From: FEN-1219 sp963713355
Lineage (GTDB): Bacteria > Pseudomonadota > Gammaproteobacteria > Steroidobacterales > Rariloculaceae
Assembly (NCBI GenBank): GCA_963713355.1
Contig: CAVQLK010000007.1
Span: 57,737 to 121,736, forward strand
Reading direction: 5' to 3'
Length of the DNA: 64,000 bases
Position numbers and translations under genes: made by a program. The notes under the pieces were generated by a model. That model did not search any database, had not been told where the DNA came from, and was given only the letters and a program-made list of their open reading frames with translations. Shown here piece after piece: positions 43,878-54,516 of the stretch. Every line of letters starts with the position of its first letter. Position 1 is the stretch's first letter.

Positions 43878-46408
43878 ATGAGCATCATCGGCTTCGTCGA
43901 TTCCATCGCTCGCGACCTGCGCTACGCGTTGCGCGGCTTGGCGCGGCGGCCCGCGTTCACGTTCGCCGCCGTGCTCACGCTGGCGCTCGGCATCGGCGCG
44001 ACCACGGCCATCTTCAGCGTCGTCTACTCCGTGCTGATCAAGCCGCTGCCGTATCCGAATTCGGACGAGCTCGTGCAGGATCAGGCAGATCAACAATCGC
44101 GGCAACCTGTCGGCCACGGCGACGATGTACCTCACCTATCGAGACGAGAACCGCACGTTCGCCCACGTCGGGGCCTGTGGAGGTGGATTCCGCAACCCTG
44201 ACCGACCGCGGCGAGCCGCAGCGCCTGCGCGCGCTTGTCGTCTCGGACGGCACGCTGCAGGCGCTCGGCGTGCAGGCGGCGCGCGGCCGTTGGTTCACCG
44301 AGGCTGAGCACGAACCGGCTGCCGAGGGTCCTGCGCCCGTGATTCTCTCTCACGCGTTTTGGCAGCGGCGGCTCGGCGGCGACGAAGCCGTGCTCGGCCG
44401 CGAGCTCGCGCTCGAGCCGCCGGGCAATTTCGGCGGTGCGCCGTTCGCCGCGTCCTCGCGCGTGGTCGGCATCATGCCGCTCGACTTCAGATTCCTCGAC
44501 ATGACGCCGCAGCCCGACGTGATCCTTCCCATGCGCCTCGACCCCGCGGCGCCGGGGGCCAGCGGCCAGTTCCAGTATCCAGTGCTTGCGCGCCTTTCGC
44601 CCGACGTGACGCCGGCCGCCGCGCGCGCTGACGTGGAGCGCATGCTCGAGATTTGGTCGCGCGATACGGCGGCGTCCTGTCCAGTCTGCTCGGCGACGTG
44701 CGCACTCAGCTCGGCTAGTGCGCCCGTTGAAGGACGACCTCGTCGGCGGCGTCGCAAGCGCGTTGTGGGTGATCCTGGGCGCGATCGGCGCGGTGCTTCT
44801 GATCGCGTGCGCCAACATCGCGAATTTGATGCTCGTGCGCGCGGACGCGCGGCGTCACGAGCTCGCCGTGCGCGCCGCGCTCGGCGCGAGACCTAAGCGA
44901 ATCGCACGAGAGCTGTTCGCCGAGAGCCTCGTCATTGGCGCGGCCGGCGGCGTGCTCGGCTTGATGCTCGCCTACCTTGGATTGCAGGCGCTCGTCGCGA
45001 TCGACCCGAGCGACCTGCCGCGCGTCGAGGAGATCTCCGTGTATCCGCCGGTGCTCGCCTTCACGGTGTTCGTCTCGCTCGCGGCGACGCTCGTGTTCGG
45101 CTCGATCACGGCACTGAAGGTCGCGTTCCGCGGCGATGCGCGCGCGCTCGGTGCACCGCGCGGCGCGACGGCGAGCCGCGAGCGCAGTGCCACGCGCAGC
45201 GCGTTGGTCGTCGTGCAGGTGGCGCTCGCGCTCGTGCTGGTCGTGAGCGCGGCGTTGATGGTTCGCTCGTTTCAGGCCTTACGCAGCGTCGACCCCGGTT
45301 TTTCGGATCCGGCGACGATTCAAACAGCAGACCTATGGACGCCGACGGGGCCCGTCATGGACTTCGCGCAATCCGCACAATGGACGCGCGTGCAGCACGA
45401 GATCCTCGACAGGATCGCAGCGCTCCCCGGCGTCGCCTCGGCAGGCTTTGTGGACGGCTTGCCGATACGGTTTTCGGGAGTCGTTAACAGCAACGGGTTT
45501 GCGGTGGAAGGACGAGCGCTGGAGCCGCACGGTCAGCGGCCGCAGGCCTATTTCAAGTTCATCTCGCCCGGCTATTTCGAAGCCATGGGCACTCGGCTCG
45601 TCGCCGGACGCAGCCTCGCGTGGAGCGATCTCGAGACGGGCGGCCGCGTCGTCGTGATTTCCGAGGACTTCGCCCGGCAGCTCGCCTCCGAGCCCGCAGC
45701 CGCGCTCGGGCTGCGCATCCGGTTTGCCAGTACGACGAGGACGCATGGCGCGAAGTGATCGGAGTGGTGCGGAGCATCCACGAGGACGGGTTGTACCGGG
45801 AACCTCCGGCATGGTGTATTGGCCGGCATATGACAGGACCTCTTCGAGATGCCCGAGGTCGGAACGCCGGTCGTCACGCTGGCCATCCGGAGCGAGCGCG
45901 CGGGCACCGCGAGCCTCGTCGAGGAGATCCGGCAAGCCGTCCGGTCGGTGAGCGCGACGATGCCTGTCGTCGCGGAGCGCACGATGCGCGACGTGTACGC
46001 CGGCTCGCTCGCGCGCACGTCGTTCACGCTCGTGATGCTCGCGATCGCCGGGGGTATGGCGTTGCTGCTCGGAATCGTCGGGATCTACGGCGTCATCGCC
46101 TACGTCGTGTCGCAAAAAACTCGGGAGATCGGCATCCGTGCGGCGCTGGGCGCCGAGCCGCGGCAACTGAAGAAGGTGTTCCTGCTGCATGGGCTCGGCT
46201 TGAGCGCAGCGGGCGCGTCGTCGGGCTGGTTGCCGCGATGGCCTTGGGGCGCTTGATGTCGTCGCTGTTGTACGGCGTCGGCCCGCTGGACCCCGCGGCC
46301 TATGTTGTCGCAATCGGCGTGATCATCGCGGCCGCGGCTCTCGCCAGCTATTTGCCGGCACGGCGCGCCGCGACGATCGATCCTATCGAGACGCTGAGGG
46401 CAGAGTAG
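43878..46408 (+). pseudogene. ADOP-type MacB/FtsX permease, copy 3 (several frameshifts)
   Basis: Starts 18 bases after copy 2 with MSIIGFVDSIARDLRYALRG. Frame changes occur near 44072, 44175, 44700, 45727, 45805-45845 and 46213. The longest uninterrupted block (44718-45727) covers the central membrane region and most of the second periplasmic domain. Ends with LPARRAATIDPIETLRAE. Same domain order as the other copies. Six or more indels, no substitution-type stop seen. Confidence 0.8.
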
Positions 46409-46428
46409 GCCCGAGCCGGAGATCCCGT

Positions 46429-48916
46429 ATGAACATCCCCGGCTTCGTCGATTCCGTCGCCCGCGACTTGCGTTACGCGCTGCGCGGCTTGTCGCGCCGG
46501 CCCGCGTTCACGTTCGCGGCCGTCGTCACGCTCGCGCTTGGGCTAGGCGCGACGACCGCGATCTTCAGCGTCGTCTACTCCGTGCTGATCAAGCCGCTGC
46601 CGTATCCGAATTCCGACGAGCTGGTGCGCATCAGGCATGCCAACGATCGCGGCGATATGTCTGCCACGTCGATTCTCTACCTGACTTATCGGAACGAGAA
46701 CACGACGTTCTCCGACATCGGGGTGTGGCGCGGGGATTCCGCGACGCTGACCGACCGTGGTATTCCCGAGCGCGTCGGCGCGCTGCTCGTCTCTCACGGC
46801 GCGCTGCAAGCGCTCGGCGTGCAGCCGCTGCGCGGGCGTTGGTTCACGGAAGCCGAGCACGAGCTCGGAGCCGACGGGCCGGCGCCGGTCATTCTCTCCA
46901 TGCGTTCTGGCAACAGCGCTTCGGCGGCGACGACGCGGCGATCGGGCGCGAGCTCTCGGTCGATTCGCAGCCGGCGCAAGTCGTCGGCATCATGCCGCCC
47001 GATTTCGCGTTCGTCGACATGACGCCGCCGCCCGACGTGATCCTCGCCGTGCGCTTCGAGCCGCGCGGAGTTCAGCTGGTTCCGCTATCAGATGCTCGCG
47101 CGACTCGAGGAGGGCGTTACGCCCGCTGCGGCGCGCGCCGACCTCGAGCGCATGCTGCAGATCTGGCTCGCCCCCGTCCCTGCTGCCGTGCGCGAATCGA
47201 TGGGACCGATCACGCCGGTCGTTCGCCCTCTGCAGGACGATTTGGTCGGCAGCATCGCGAGCGCGTTATGGGTGCTCATGGGCGCGATCGGTGCAGTTTT
47301 GCTAATCGCCTGCGCCAACATCGCGAATCTCACGCTCGTGCGCGCGGACGCGCGCCGGCCCGAGCTCGCCATGCGCGCTGCCCTGGGCGCCAGACCGCAA
47401 CGCATCGCGAGAGAGTTGCTCATAGAGAGTTTGGTATTAGGGACAGTCGGCGGCGGCCTCGGTTTGCTTCTCGCCTACGTTCTCCTGCAGGGCCTCATCG
47501 CGATCGGCCCGAGCGACCTGCCGCGCCTTCGCGAAATCGCAGTTTATCCGCCCGTGCTCGCGTTCACCGCGGCCGTCTCACTCGCATCGACGCTCGTATT
47601 CGGCTCGATCACGGCGCTCAAAGTAGCGCTGCACGTCGATACGCACGTCATCGGCGCAGGCCGTGGGGCGAGCGCGAGCCGCGAGCGGAACGCGACGCGC
47701 AGCGCGTTGGTTGTCGTGCAGGTGGCGCTGGCGCTCGTGCTCGTCGTGAGCGCGGGGCTGATGATTCGATCGTTTCAGGCGTTACGCGACATCGATCCAG
47801 GTTTCTCGGACCCCGCGACGATTCAAACGGCGACCATCTGGGTGCCGGGATGGCCGAACGTCGACCCTGCGGATTCCTTGCAATGGACGCGCACGCAGCA
47901 GGAGATTCAAGACAGGATAGCCGCGATTCCGGGCGTCGCCTCGGTGGGCTTCGTGAGCGGGCTGCCGATCGAGCATGCGGGAAACTCCAACTTCAACGGC
48001 TTTGCGGTCGACGGCCGTACGCTGGCCGCAGATGAGCGGCCCCAGGGGTTTTTCAAGCACATTTCCCCCGGCTACTTCGAGGCCATGGGCACGCGAGCTG
48101 ATTGCGGGGCGCCACATGACTTGGACCGACGTCGAAGCGGGCGGCCGCGTCGTCATGGTTTCAGCCGATTTCGCCCGACAGCTCGCGACGGAGCCCGCCG
48201 CGGCGCTTGGGTCTAGTATCCGGTTTGTCGGGGACGAGCAGGGTGCGTGGCGCGAGGTCATTGGCGTCGTGCAGAGCATCCACGAGCAGGGGTTGTACGC
48301 GGATCCTCCCGCCATGGTGTATTGGCCGACGTTCATGACGGACCTGTCGCCCGACGAGCCCGAGATCGGAACGCCGATCGTCACGTTCGCGATCCGCAGC
48401 GAGCGCGCCGGCACCGCGAGCCTCGTCGAGGAGATCAGGCAGGCCGTGCGGTCTGTGAACGCGGGCATCCCGGTCGCCGAGGAGCGCACGATGCGCGAGC
48501 TCTACGCCGGTTCGCTCGCGCGCACGTCGTTCACGCTCGTGATGCTCGCGATCGCGGGCGGCATGGCGTTGCTGCTTGGGCTGGTCGGCATCTACGGCGT
48601 CATCGCTTACGTCGTCTCGCAGAAGACTCGGGAAATCGGCATTCGCGCGGCGCTCGGCGCCGAGCCGCAGCAACTCGGCAAGATGTTCCTGCTGCACGGG
48701 CTCGCCCTGAGCGCTGTGGGCGCCGTCGTGGGCCTCGTCGCGGCCGTGGCATTGGGGCGCCTGATGTCGTCGCTGTTGTTCGGCATCGGGCCGCTGGACC
48801 CCGCGGCCTATGTTGCAGCGATCGGCGTGACGGTCGCGGCCGCGGCGCTCGCGAGCTACCTGCCGGCGCGGCGCGCCGCGAGGATCGATCCCATCGAGAC
48901 GCTCAGGGCTGAGTAG
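46429..48916 (+). pseudogene. ADOP-type MacB/FtsX permease, copy 4 (three frameshifts)
   Basis: Starts 20 bases after copy 3 with MNIPGFVDSVARDLRYALRG. Frame changes near 46897 (one C missing in TCC-CAT), 47070 and 48095. The block 47092-48095 is continuous through the central membrane helices and the second periplasmic domain, and the C-terminal FtsX block is intact to PIETLRAE. Its stop lies within the 3' end of the convergent outer-membrane gene (14-base overlap). Confidence 0.82.
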
Positions 48917-50190
48917 CGGGCGCTTGAGGCTCGGGCGATGCGGCCGCGGAGCGCTCGTCGGCCTCGTTGTTGGCGCGCAGCCGTGACAGGTCGAGGTCCT
49001 TGAACGAATCCTGGTCGACCTTCATGCGAAAGCGCACGTACGGGCCCTGCGCCGTGTAGCGGGCCGCGTCGAAGTGATCGTCGCGGAAGCCTTCGAAGTT
49101 GTAGCCGATCGAGATCCAGACGTTGCGCGCCGCGCTGATGCCGACGTCGAAGCCGGCCGAGCGCTCGCTCGTGCCGCCGGCTTCGGAGTCGAGCCAGGTC
49201 GCATGCGCGCCCATGTCGAGCTTGGGCGTGAGCTCGCGGCGCCCGTCGAAGCCGAGCAACGTCGACCACCCCGAGAAGCGCTGGCCGTCGATCGTGCTCT
49301 TCACGTAGCGCGCGCCGATCTGCGTGCCCAGCTCGAGCTTTTGGCCAACCTGCCAGTGCAGGTTGACGTTGTTGACGAGCCGCGTGGTCTCGAAGCTCGA
49401 GAAGAGCTCGTTGCGCTCGTCCTGCACGAGATCGAGCCGCTCGAGCACGATGAAGCGGCCCTCGCTGGGCCGATACGCGTACGAGACGCGCGCATCGACG
49501 ATGCGGCCGTCGCCCTCGGCCGCGTCGTTGTCGAGCCAGCGCGTCGTCACGGACAGCGCGCGGCCGTAGGTCGGTTCGCGGTAGAAACCGCTCGTGAACG
49601 AGCGGCGCTCCGCAAGGTCCGACTCGCGCTGCTCGAAGCGCGTCGTGATCGTCCAGACGTCGGCCCGATATTGCGCGCCGACGTACGTCGCGAGGAAGTC
49701 GCCGCCGATCGCGCCGCTGACGAGCGGCACGTTCGCGTTGAAGCGCTCGGCATCGGGAGCGGTCAGCGTGTCGCTGCGGTCGACGCCGACGTCCATCGCC
49801 CACGCCGCGCCGACCTGGAAGGTCTGCGTCAGACCGACGTTCGCGAACACGCGCGGCCCGAATTCGCCGAAGTCGCGGTTCACGCTCGACTGCAGCTGCG
49901 AGCCTGACCACGGCGTGCTGCGCACGCCGAGGCGCGTCATCGTCGAATCGATCTTTTCGCCTTGGGCCTCTTCGACCTCGGCAAACAGCGTCGTCGCGCC
50001 CGAGAGGTGATAGTCGAGGCCGACCGCCGTGCGCTCCGGAAAGTCGAGGCTCGCGGCTGGGTCGCCGAGCGACTGCTCCGTCAGCGCGCGCAACGTCACG
50101 CGGTCATGCAGCACGTCGAGGCTGCCGCCCAGGGTCAGCAGCTCGGACTGCTGGACGCCGCTCAGCGGCAGCTCGTCGACGACACGCTTA
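48903..50190 (-). CDS. C-terminal beta-barrel part of the large DUF11/SdrB outer-membrane protein (after a frameshift)
   Basis: About 425 codons in a frame that continues the 50162-54364 gene after a one-base shift near 50190; the first internal ATG is at 50114. The sequence is a succession of alternating amphipathic strands ending in aromatic residues (for example AVGLDYHLSGATTLFAEVEE, RFIVLERLDLVQDERNELF, GWSTLLGFDGRRELTPKLDMGAHATW, NVWISIGYNFEGFRDDHFDAARYTAQGPYVRFRMKVD), which is the pattern of an outer-membrane barrel. A short proline/alanine tail follows. Read alone it lacks a signal peptide, so it is not an independent gene. Confidence 0.8.
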
Positions 50191-53100
50191 TCCCGACGCT
50201 CGCCGTCGCGTCGTCGGTCTCGCGGCGCGCTTCCGTCGAGGTCAGCGCACGGTCGGCGCCTGTCGCGAGGTTCGTCTGCCGAAACGCTTCGCCGCGCGCC
50301 GTCCAGAGCTCCGTCAGCATGGCGCGCGCGTCGACGCCGACCTTGCGCGTGCCGGTCTCGGTGCGCAGCTGCTGGCCGACGCCGAAGCCGGTTTCCTGCT
50401 CGCGCACGTAAGCTGCGAGATCGAGCCTTTCGGTGACGTGCTCGATCTCCGCGAGATAGGCCGATGCGCGCGGCAAGAGATCAGATGTCGTCTGCGCGAG
50501 CTCGGCGCGCACTTCCATGGCGCCCGTCGGCCGGAACGTGACGTCGGTGCCCGTGAGCCGAGCGGCGCCGAGCGCGGAACCCTCGTCGACGAGCGTCGCG
50601 CCGATTTCGATCGTCTCGCTGAGCCGCGCCGTCGCGCGTCCGCCGGCCGTCGTGCCCCCGGCTTCGACGAGCAAGGTTTCGTACTCGGCGACGATGAATA
50701 CGGGGTTGAACGACGCGTCGCGGCTCGGCACCGGCTGCTTGAACGTCAGCTCGCCGGTGTAGTAGTCGAGGCTGTAGTCGATGAAGCGCAGCAGCTGGCG
50801 TGATTCGACGACGACTTCGCTGCGCACGCGGTCGCGCACCTCGATCGTCAGCCGATCGCTGTTCGCGACGAGCGGCGAGCGCGAAAGGCGATACGGACCC
50901 GACGTGCCGTCGCCTTGGAACTCGTCGCGGCCGTAACGCTCGCGGTTCTCGGCCGCGAACGCGTTGACGGCGAAGATCTCGCCGCCGAAGTCGGCTTTGA
51001 GGCCCGTCAGCGTGCGGCTGTAGCGGCTGAGCTCGGTGATCGTGAGACCGGTCTCGAAGTCGCCGAACAGGGCCGCGAACTGGCGGCGCTCGATCTTCAA
51101 GTACAGCTTGCGCGTCGTCGAGGCCTCAAACCGCTGCTCGACGGCGTCGCCGTACAGCGTGTAGTAGCGATCCGGCTCGATCGTGCCAAAGAGGCGGTCC
51201 TCGACGAGCGGCCGATCACGCTCGGAGTCGAACGCGATCGTCAGCAGCGTCGAGCCCTTGATGCGGCCCTTCGCGAAGAACGCGAGCCGGCCGTCGTTCG
51301 TGTAGCCCTCCTCGATGTCCGGCGGCTCGAGCGCCGCCTCGAGGTCGGTGTAGGCCGTCGTCGTCTCCGCGAGCCCCACGAGGATCCAGTCGCGCTGCTC
51401 GGGCTCGAGCCATGCGCGGATCTCCTGCTCCTGCCGCTCGTTGAAGCGCAGGCGCACGACGGCCGCGCCGGATTCCGTCGTCGGCTCGAGCAGGATGCGC
51501 ACGAGGCCGTCCTCCTCGACGGCGAACGTCGGCTCGCGGCGGCTCTCGACGAGCAGCGGGTTGTCGTGCAGCGTCTCGACTTCCCACCAGGTCCGGTACG
51601 GCGGGTCGATGCGATAGGCGCCGAGCGTGCCGGGCCGCGCGGGCGCGCCGGATGCGTCGAAGACGCGCAGCGCGATCAGCGGTTGCGTGCGACCGTCGGC
51701 CGTCAGCAGCGACTCCTCGGCGACGAGCTCAGCGCGCACGGCGCCGCCGCCGTAGCGCACGCTGCGCTCGAGCACGGCGATTTCCTCGCCGGCCGCGCCG
51801 ACTACGGTAGCGACGAACCGGTTCTCTCCGGCATCGAGGTCCACGCCGCGCCAGCGGCTCACGGCGACGGTTTTCGCCGCGTTGACCTCCGTGCCGTCGA
51901 ACGACAGCGCGCTGACGGGCCGGCCGTCGACGGCGAGCCGAACCTCTTGCCCCGGCAAGTGCGCGATCGCGACGTGCACCGTCGGGACGGGCGGCGCGAA
52001 ACCCTCGCTCGGCTGCAGCATCGCGAGGCCGGGCTCGACTGTCTCGACGTCGATCTCGGCCTCGAGCGCCGCCGCGATGGGCGCCGGCCGCGCCGATGCG
52101 AGGACGGGGCGAGCAACCTCGTCGCGGCCAATCGCGCCGACCGTCGGCACGACTGCCGACTCCGTGTAGCCCGCGACGACTTCCCATTCGTCCGAGAGAA
52201 CGGAGCGGACGCCTTCGATGACCGGTTCGCGGCTCTGTACGATGTTCGAGACGGGATCCGTGCGCTCGGCGCGGCCGAGAGCCGTCGTGAAGCGCAACAG
52301 CGCCTGCACCGGGTGCTCGCCGGCGAGATTGCCGGCCCCGCGCGTCGCGAACGTCACCCGCGCAGCGCCGTCGAGCGCGCCGAGCGTGAAACGCAGCGAG
52401 CCGCTCTGCGCCGGCGGATCCGCGATCGCGACGCCGTCGCGGGCCGCGCTGCCCGGAACGTAGGCGAGCGCTTCGGGCAGCAGCACGAGAACCTCGGCTT
52501 CGCGCAGCGGCACGCCGTTCGCGGCGACCGAGGCCACGTGCTCGAAGCGGTCGCCGCCGAGCTGCGTCGTCAACGAGAGACGAACGTCTCCCGTCGGCGC
52601 GGCGCGCTGCGTCACGATGAAATCAGCGGTGCCGAGCGCGCCGCCGCGCATGTCGACGAACTGCGAGCTTGCGTTGCCGGCGCTGCGCACGCGCGTATCG
52701 CAGCTCACCGGCGTGAGCTCCTCCGGCAGCGTGATCGCGTCGAGCTGTACGACGTGCGAGCCCGGCGTGAGGCCTTCGAAGTGGTACTTGCCCTCGTCAT
52801 CGGTGACGGCATAGCGGCCGTCCTCGAGGTAAATCCGGACTCCGGCGACGCCTTCGCCGGAGTCTATGGTCGTCCCGCACGTGCCCGCGATCACGCGGCC
52901 GAGCAACAGCGCGGAGCTCGTGAACAGCTCCTCGCGCAGCAGGATAGCCGCGCTCGCCGTGTTCGACTGGCTGCCGTCGCCGGCGCGTGCCGTCGCGCGG
53001 TTGACGAGCGTGCCGCCGGCCGCGTCGCTCGTGATGACGGCGACGTAGCGCAGCGCCGCGGTGCGCTGCGCCGCGAGCTCGGGAAGGCGAAACGTCAGCG

Positions 53101-54364
53101 TCAGCCCGTCGGCGCCGATCTCGGGCTCGAGCGGGGTTGCCGCATCGAGACGCGCCGAACCCTGCTGATAGCGCATCCCGCGCGGCAGGAAGTCCGTCAC
53201 GACGACGTTCGTCAGCGTCGCCGCCGTCGTCACGTTCCTGACCGCCACGGTATACGGAACGAAGTCGCCGATCGCGGCAACGTCGAGCCCCGTGCTCTTG
53301 TCGATGAACAGGCTCGCCCCGATCGGGTCGAGCGGTATGTCGATCGCCTGCGCGATCTGCCCTGCGATCGTGACGATGCCACCGAACGAGGCCGGCGAGA
53401 GCGCGTACGGCGCGCCCGGCAGCGTCTGCAATTGCGTTTCGGTGACCGTGGACGGCGCGCGGTAACCGTCCGGCGGCTCGATGACGAGCCGGTAGTTGCC
53501 GGCCGCGACGAGCGGAAAGCGGAACACGCCGGGCGGGAACGAGTAGACCGTGCCGGCCGAGTCGGTGACGGACCGGCCCGTCACCAGCTCGGCGTCGAAG
53601 CGGCTGACGCCGTCGTCTCCGAGCACGGCGGCGAGGGCGCCGCTGCCCGCCTCGACGAGCCGCACGCGCGCGCCGTCGATGGGTTGCCCAGTCTGCGAAT
53701 CGAACACGACGCCGAACGGGTCGACGAGCGCTGCCGCCGTCGCGGCGTCGGTGGCGTCGATCGGATCGACGTAGCTCGCCGTCAGCGCGCCGTCGCGCAG
53801 CACGTCGAGCACGCAGTCGCCGACGTTGGCCGCGCCCGCGTGCGTCTGCACGTAGCCCGCGAAGCGCCCGGAGTCGGTGGCCGTCTCGGCGAGCACGAGC
53901 GTCTCGCTGTCGCCGCCGGCTGCGCCGACCGTGAGCTCGACGCTGTCGACGGCGGCCGCATCGCGGTTGCGATCGGCGTCGACGAGCTCGAGGAATACGG
54001 CCTCGCCGCCGTGCACGACGAGCGCCGCGCCGAGCGTAAGGTTCTGGCCGAGCGAGAATGGTTGGCCGTTGCTCGCTTGCGGCGGCGGCAAGGTCACGTT
54101 CGAGCCGCCGCTGACGCACTGCGTCGGCAGTGCAGCGCCCGGAGTGCCGCTCGCGTCGGGATGCAGCAGCGTCAGCGCCGCGCGCGACGGCGCCGGCGCG
54201 ACGACGACGTTGACGGAGTTGCTGTAGCTCGTCGTGAGCCCGGCGCTACCGGTGAAGCTCACCTCGGCGCGGTTGTCGATCGGGGTTCCCGGCGGTGCCG
54301 CTGCGGCGGCCGCGGCGAGCGAAAACCCAAAAAAAGCGGCTGCTGCGCGGCGTGACGCACGCAC
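50162..54364 (-). CDS. Large DUF11/SdrB-type surface protein with outer-membrane barrel (main part)
   Basis: About 1,400 residues from GTG 54364, chosen because RASRRAAAAFFGFSLAAAAA is then a signal peptide; an ATG at 54499 gives a longer start without one. Order of domains: a short N-terminal strand motif DNRAEVSFTG; a region with QPIDGARVRLVEAG carboxypeptidase-like folds; a DUF11 domain about 350-460 (IDKSTGLDVAAIGDFVPYTVAVRN); an SdrB-like domain about 485-555 (GVAGVRIYLEDGRYAVTDDEGKYHFEGL); Ig-like domains; then barrel strands from about residue 1040 (YYTLYGDAVEQRFEASTTRK, FIDYSLDYYTGELTF). One missing base near 50190 separates it from its last 425 codons. Likely a surface-exposed anchor or exporter for the small DUF11 proteins encoded upstream in the operon (inference). 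Confidence 0.82.
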   Translation of the reverse strand: MRASRRAAAAFFGFSLAAAAAAAPPGTPIDNRAEVSFTGSAGLTTSYSNSVNVVVAPAPSRAALTLLHPDASGTPGAALPTQCVSGGSNVTLPPPQASNGQPFSLGQNLTLGAALVVHGGEAVFLELVDADRNRDAAAVDSVELTVGAAGGDSETLVLAETATDSGRFAGYVQTHAGAANVGDCVLDVLRDGALTASYVDPIDATDAATAAALVDPFGVVFDSQTGQPIDGARVRLVEAGSGALAAVLGDDGVSRFDAELVTGRSVTDSAGTVYSFPPGVFRFPLVAAGNYRLVIEPPDGYRAPSTVTETQLQTLPGAPYALSPASFGGIVTIAGQIAQAIDIPLDPIGASLFIDKSTGLDVAAIGDFVPYTVAVRNVTTAATLTNVVVTDFLPRGMRYQQGSARLDAATPLEPEIGADGLTLTFRLPELAAQRTAALRYVAVITSDAAGGTLVNRATARAGDGSQSNTASAAILLREELFTSSALLLGRVIAGTCGTTIDSGEGVAGVRIYLEDGRYAVTDDEGKYHFEGLTPGSHVVQLDAITLPEELTPVSCDTRVRSAGNASSQFVDMRGGALGTADFIVTQRAAPTGDVRLSLTTQLGGDRFEHVASVAANGVPLREAEVLVLLPEALAYVPGSAARDGVAIADPPAQSGSLRFTLGALDGAARVTFATRGAGNLAGEHPVQALLRFTTALGRAERTDPVSNIVQSREPVIEGVRSVLSDEWEVVAGYTESAVVPTVGAIGRDEVARPVLASARPAPIAAALEAEIDVETVEPGLAMLQPSEGFAPPVPTVHVAIAHLPGQEVRLAVDGRPVSALSFDGTEVNAAKTVAVSRWRGVDLDAGENRFVATVVGAAGEEIAVLERSVRYGGGAVRAELVAEESLLTADGRTQPLIALRVFDASGAPARPGTLGAYRIDPPYRTWWEVETLHDNPLLVESRREPTFAVEEDGLVRILLEPTTESGAAVVRLRFNERQEQEIRAWLEPEQRDWILVGLAETTTAYTDLEAALEPPDIEEGYTNDGRLAFFAKGRIKGSTLLTIAFDSERDRPLVEDRLFGTIEPDRYYTLYGDAVEQRFEASTTRKLYLKIERRQFAALFGDFETGLTITELSRYSRTLTGLKADFGGEIFAVNAFAAENRERYGRDEFQGDGTSGPYRLSRSPLVANSDRLTIEVRDRVRSEVVVESRQLLRFIDYSLDYYTGELTFKQPVPSRDASFNPVFIVAEYETLLVEAGGTTAGGRATARLSETIEIGATLVDEGSALGAARLTGTDVTFRPTGAMEVRAELAQTTSDLLPRASAYLAEIEHVTERLDLAAYVREQETGFGVGQQLRTETGTRKVGVDARAMLTELWTARGEAFRQTNLATGADRALTSTEARRETDDATASVGISVSSTSCR

Positions 54365-54390
54365 GAAAGTCGGGCGTGAAGAAACGGCGC

Positions 54391-54419
54391 GGGCGGAGCA
54401 GCTTTGCGCTGCTCCGCCC
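54391..54419 (-). terminator. Perfect hairpin in the leader before the large surface-protein gene
   Basis: GGGCGGAGCAGC (54391-54402) / GCTGCTCCGCCC (54408-54419), 12 bp with a 5-base loop, lying between the 365-residue DUF11 gene and the GTG at 54364. No long U-run follows on the minus strand (GCGCCGTTTCTTC), so partial termination, RNA processing or 3' protection of the upstream cistrons are all possible. Confidence 0.5.
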
Positions 54420-54516
54420 TGCCGGGAAGGAGCGATCACTGGACGGGGCGGCGCGGTGCCGCTTACTTCGCGTGGCCGCGCCGCTGCGGCCGCACCCATT
54501 CAGTTATGGTGCTATG

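Noticed and set aside
38809..48916. Programmed frameshifting in the ADOP genes
   Set aside because: The breaks are at different positions in each copy and lack shared slippery heptamers, so they look like random indels.
50915..54355. Plus-strand open frame of 1,146 codons opposite the large surface protein
   Set aside because: It is the antisense shadow of a GC-rich gene: Arg/Glu/Ala-rich, no domain, no signal peptide, no ribosome site.
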